Below are positions 4,703 through 5,527 of a DNA stretch of 5,527 nt, one piece after another. Source of the DNA: an uncultured bacterium. Its GTDB lineage: Bacteria > Cyanobacteriota > Vampirovibrionia > Gastranaerophilales > Gastranaerophilaceae. Location of the stretch: the NCBI GenBank assembly GCA_945833895.1, contig CAMAGQ010000109.1:1-5527 (forward strand). Reading direction: 5' to 3'. How positions within the stretch are numbered: position 1 is the stretch's first letter; every line of letters starts with the position of its first letter. A program made the translations under genes and the position numbers. The notes under the pieces are model-generated. The model ran no database searches, was not told the DNA's origin, and saw only the letters and a program-made list of their open reading frames with translations.

Positions 4703-5527
4703 ATGATTAGTCAGGTAGGTTTAGGAAATTATTACAACTCTCAAAACATAGTATCAGCCCCGCAACAACGCAAAATACAACCGCAAGGACATGATACCGT
4801 AGAGTTTGAAGGCAGACAACACACGCAGCCTCAGATAGAAGAACAAAAAAGTAGTTCTAAAAAGGGAATTATTGCAGCTCTTGGACTTGCCGCACTTGCT
4901 GTAGGAACTTTTATCCTAACAAGAGGGAGATCCACTAATAAAGCAGAAAAATTACTTAAACAAATTCCCGAAGATTTGCAGGTTCGTTTTGGGAAGTTGA
5001 AAGATTTACAAGGTGAAGAATTTGTAAAGAAAGCCTACTCTGAAATGGTTGAATATATGGGATTAAAAGGAATTGCACCTAAAACCATTAAAAATTCCGG
5101 AGCAGACTCGGCACTTAGTATAACCGGCGGATATAATCCGATAGAAAACACAATCGGCTATACAGACGGATTTTTTAACACTATGCCAAAAGAAGAGCAA
5201 ATTGGGATGTTGACCCACGAACTGCAACACTGCAAACAATATACAAATATGTTACGCACAGAAGGTATCACAGTTGAAAAATACGTGGAAGCACTTGTAA
5301 ACAGTACAATCAATGAACTTATAAATAACCCGCTTAATAATCTGCAATTCCATGTGCAATATAAAAAGGCAAAAGAAATTGGAAAAGAAATAGAATTTAT
5401 TAAACAGGTTAAAGATAATTGGACTAAAGCCTTGGTAAAAAAGGTAAATGAAAACTACAAAGATATTCTTGTAATGCCGAAAATCAAAGCGGATTCTCCG
5501 GAAGGCATAAAGGCTTTTGAACACTTG
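4703..5527 (+). CDS. Membrane-anchored putative zinc metalloprotease (HELQH), partial at 3' end
   Basis: The frame stays open for 275 codons to the edge, so the C-terminus is missing. Residues 1-52 are polar and glutamine-rich with VEFEGR at 33-38. A single hydrophobic helix (about 55-73, GIIAALGLAALAVGTFIL) lies between Lys53-Lys54 and Arg74/Arg76, making orientation ambiguous. The soluble part has a helix around 105-119 and a strand-like TIGYTDGFF at 150-158. MLTHELQH follows, whose His172-Glu173-x-x-His176 fits the HExxH zinc-binding and catalytic motif of zincin peptidases. The preceding EEQIGM and the following helix suit an active-site helix. A third zinc ligand is not identifiable and may lie in the helical region 190-255 or beyond the window. 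Substrate and peptidase family are unknown, and a non-catalytic HExxH match remains possible. The N-terminal F-x-G motif recalls many Gastranaerophilales proteins (recall). Confidence 0.85.
   Translation, partial: MISQVGLGNYYNSQNIVSAPQQRKIQPQGHDTVEFEGRQHTQPQIEEQKSSSKKGIIAALGLAALAVGTFILTRGRSTNKAEKLLKQIPEDLQVRFGKLKDLQGEEFVKKAYSEMVEYMGLKGIAPKTIKNSGADSALSITGGYNPIENTIGYTDGFFNTMPKEEQIGMLTHELQHCKQYTNMLRTEGITVEKYVEALVNSTINELINNPLNNLQFHVQYKKAKEIGKEIEFIKQVKDNWTKALVKKVNENYKDILVMPKIKADSPEGIKAFEHL

Noticed and set aside
5252..5524. Minus-strand reading frame of 90 codons, rich in Phe and Tyr
   Set aside because: It is antisense to the HELQH gene, has composition typical of a shadow frame and has no supporting start signal.

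Overview
This AT-rich window carries nine protein-coding genes, eight complete and one cut by the right edge. Its start signals are those of a bacterial chromosome (AGGAG-type ribosome binding sites, TATAAT boxes, tightly packed genes). It has no rRNA, tRNA, CRISPR array or recognisable insertion sequence. The most likely source is an uncultured, gut-type member of the Candidatus Gastranaerophilales / Melainabacteria (non-photosynthetic cyanobacterial relatives). That rests on base composition, on the N-terminal VEFEG-like motif of the last gene, and on remembered likeness of the secreted proteins to that group. It is inference, not a database result.

Left part (1-1451): panD, aspartate 1-decarboxylase, lies on the minus strand with all expected catalytic residues. 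A 170-nt gap follows, holding a GC-rich hairpin and a CGTCATCCTGAA-type word that look like a dispersed intergenic repeat. Next is a minus-strand HEAT-like helical repeat protein starting at TTG. A short divergent promoter region separates it from a 60-residue lysine-rich small protein of unknown function on the plus strand.

Centre (1640-4020): four minus-strand genes run from 3951 down to 1640 as an evident operon. In transcription order they are a secreted BamE/SmpA-like protein with a glycine-rich insert, two tandem paralogous secreted proteins of one unnamed family, and a HEAT-repeat protein without a signal peptide. A stop codon inside the next Shine-Dalgarno, an ATGA overlap and a 3-nt gap couple the genes. 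A TTTAAA-17-TATAAT promoter sits in front. The set looks like a cell-envelope module of unknown function and is the most interesting part of the window.

Right part (4021-5527): divergent from the operon is a secreted protein with four strand-turn-strand repeats. It is followed by the start of a membrane-anchored protein with a HELQH zinc-metalloprotease motif, whose C-terminus lies beyond the window.

Positions 1-81 hold the region downstream of panD, with nothing that can be assigned. No gene-free stretch exceeds 300 bases.
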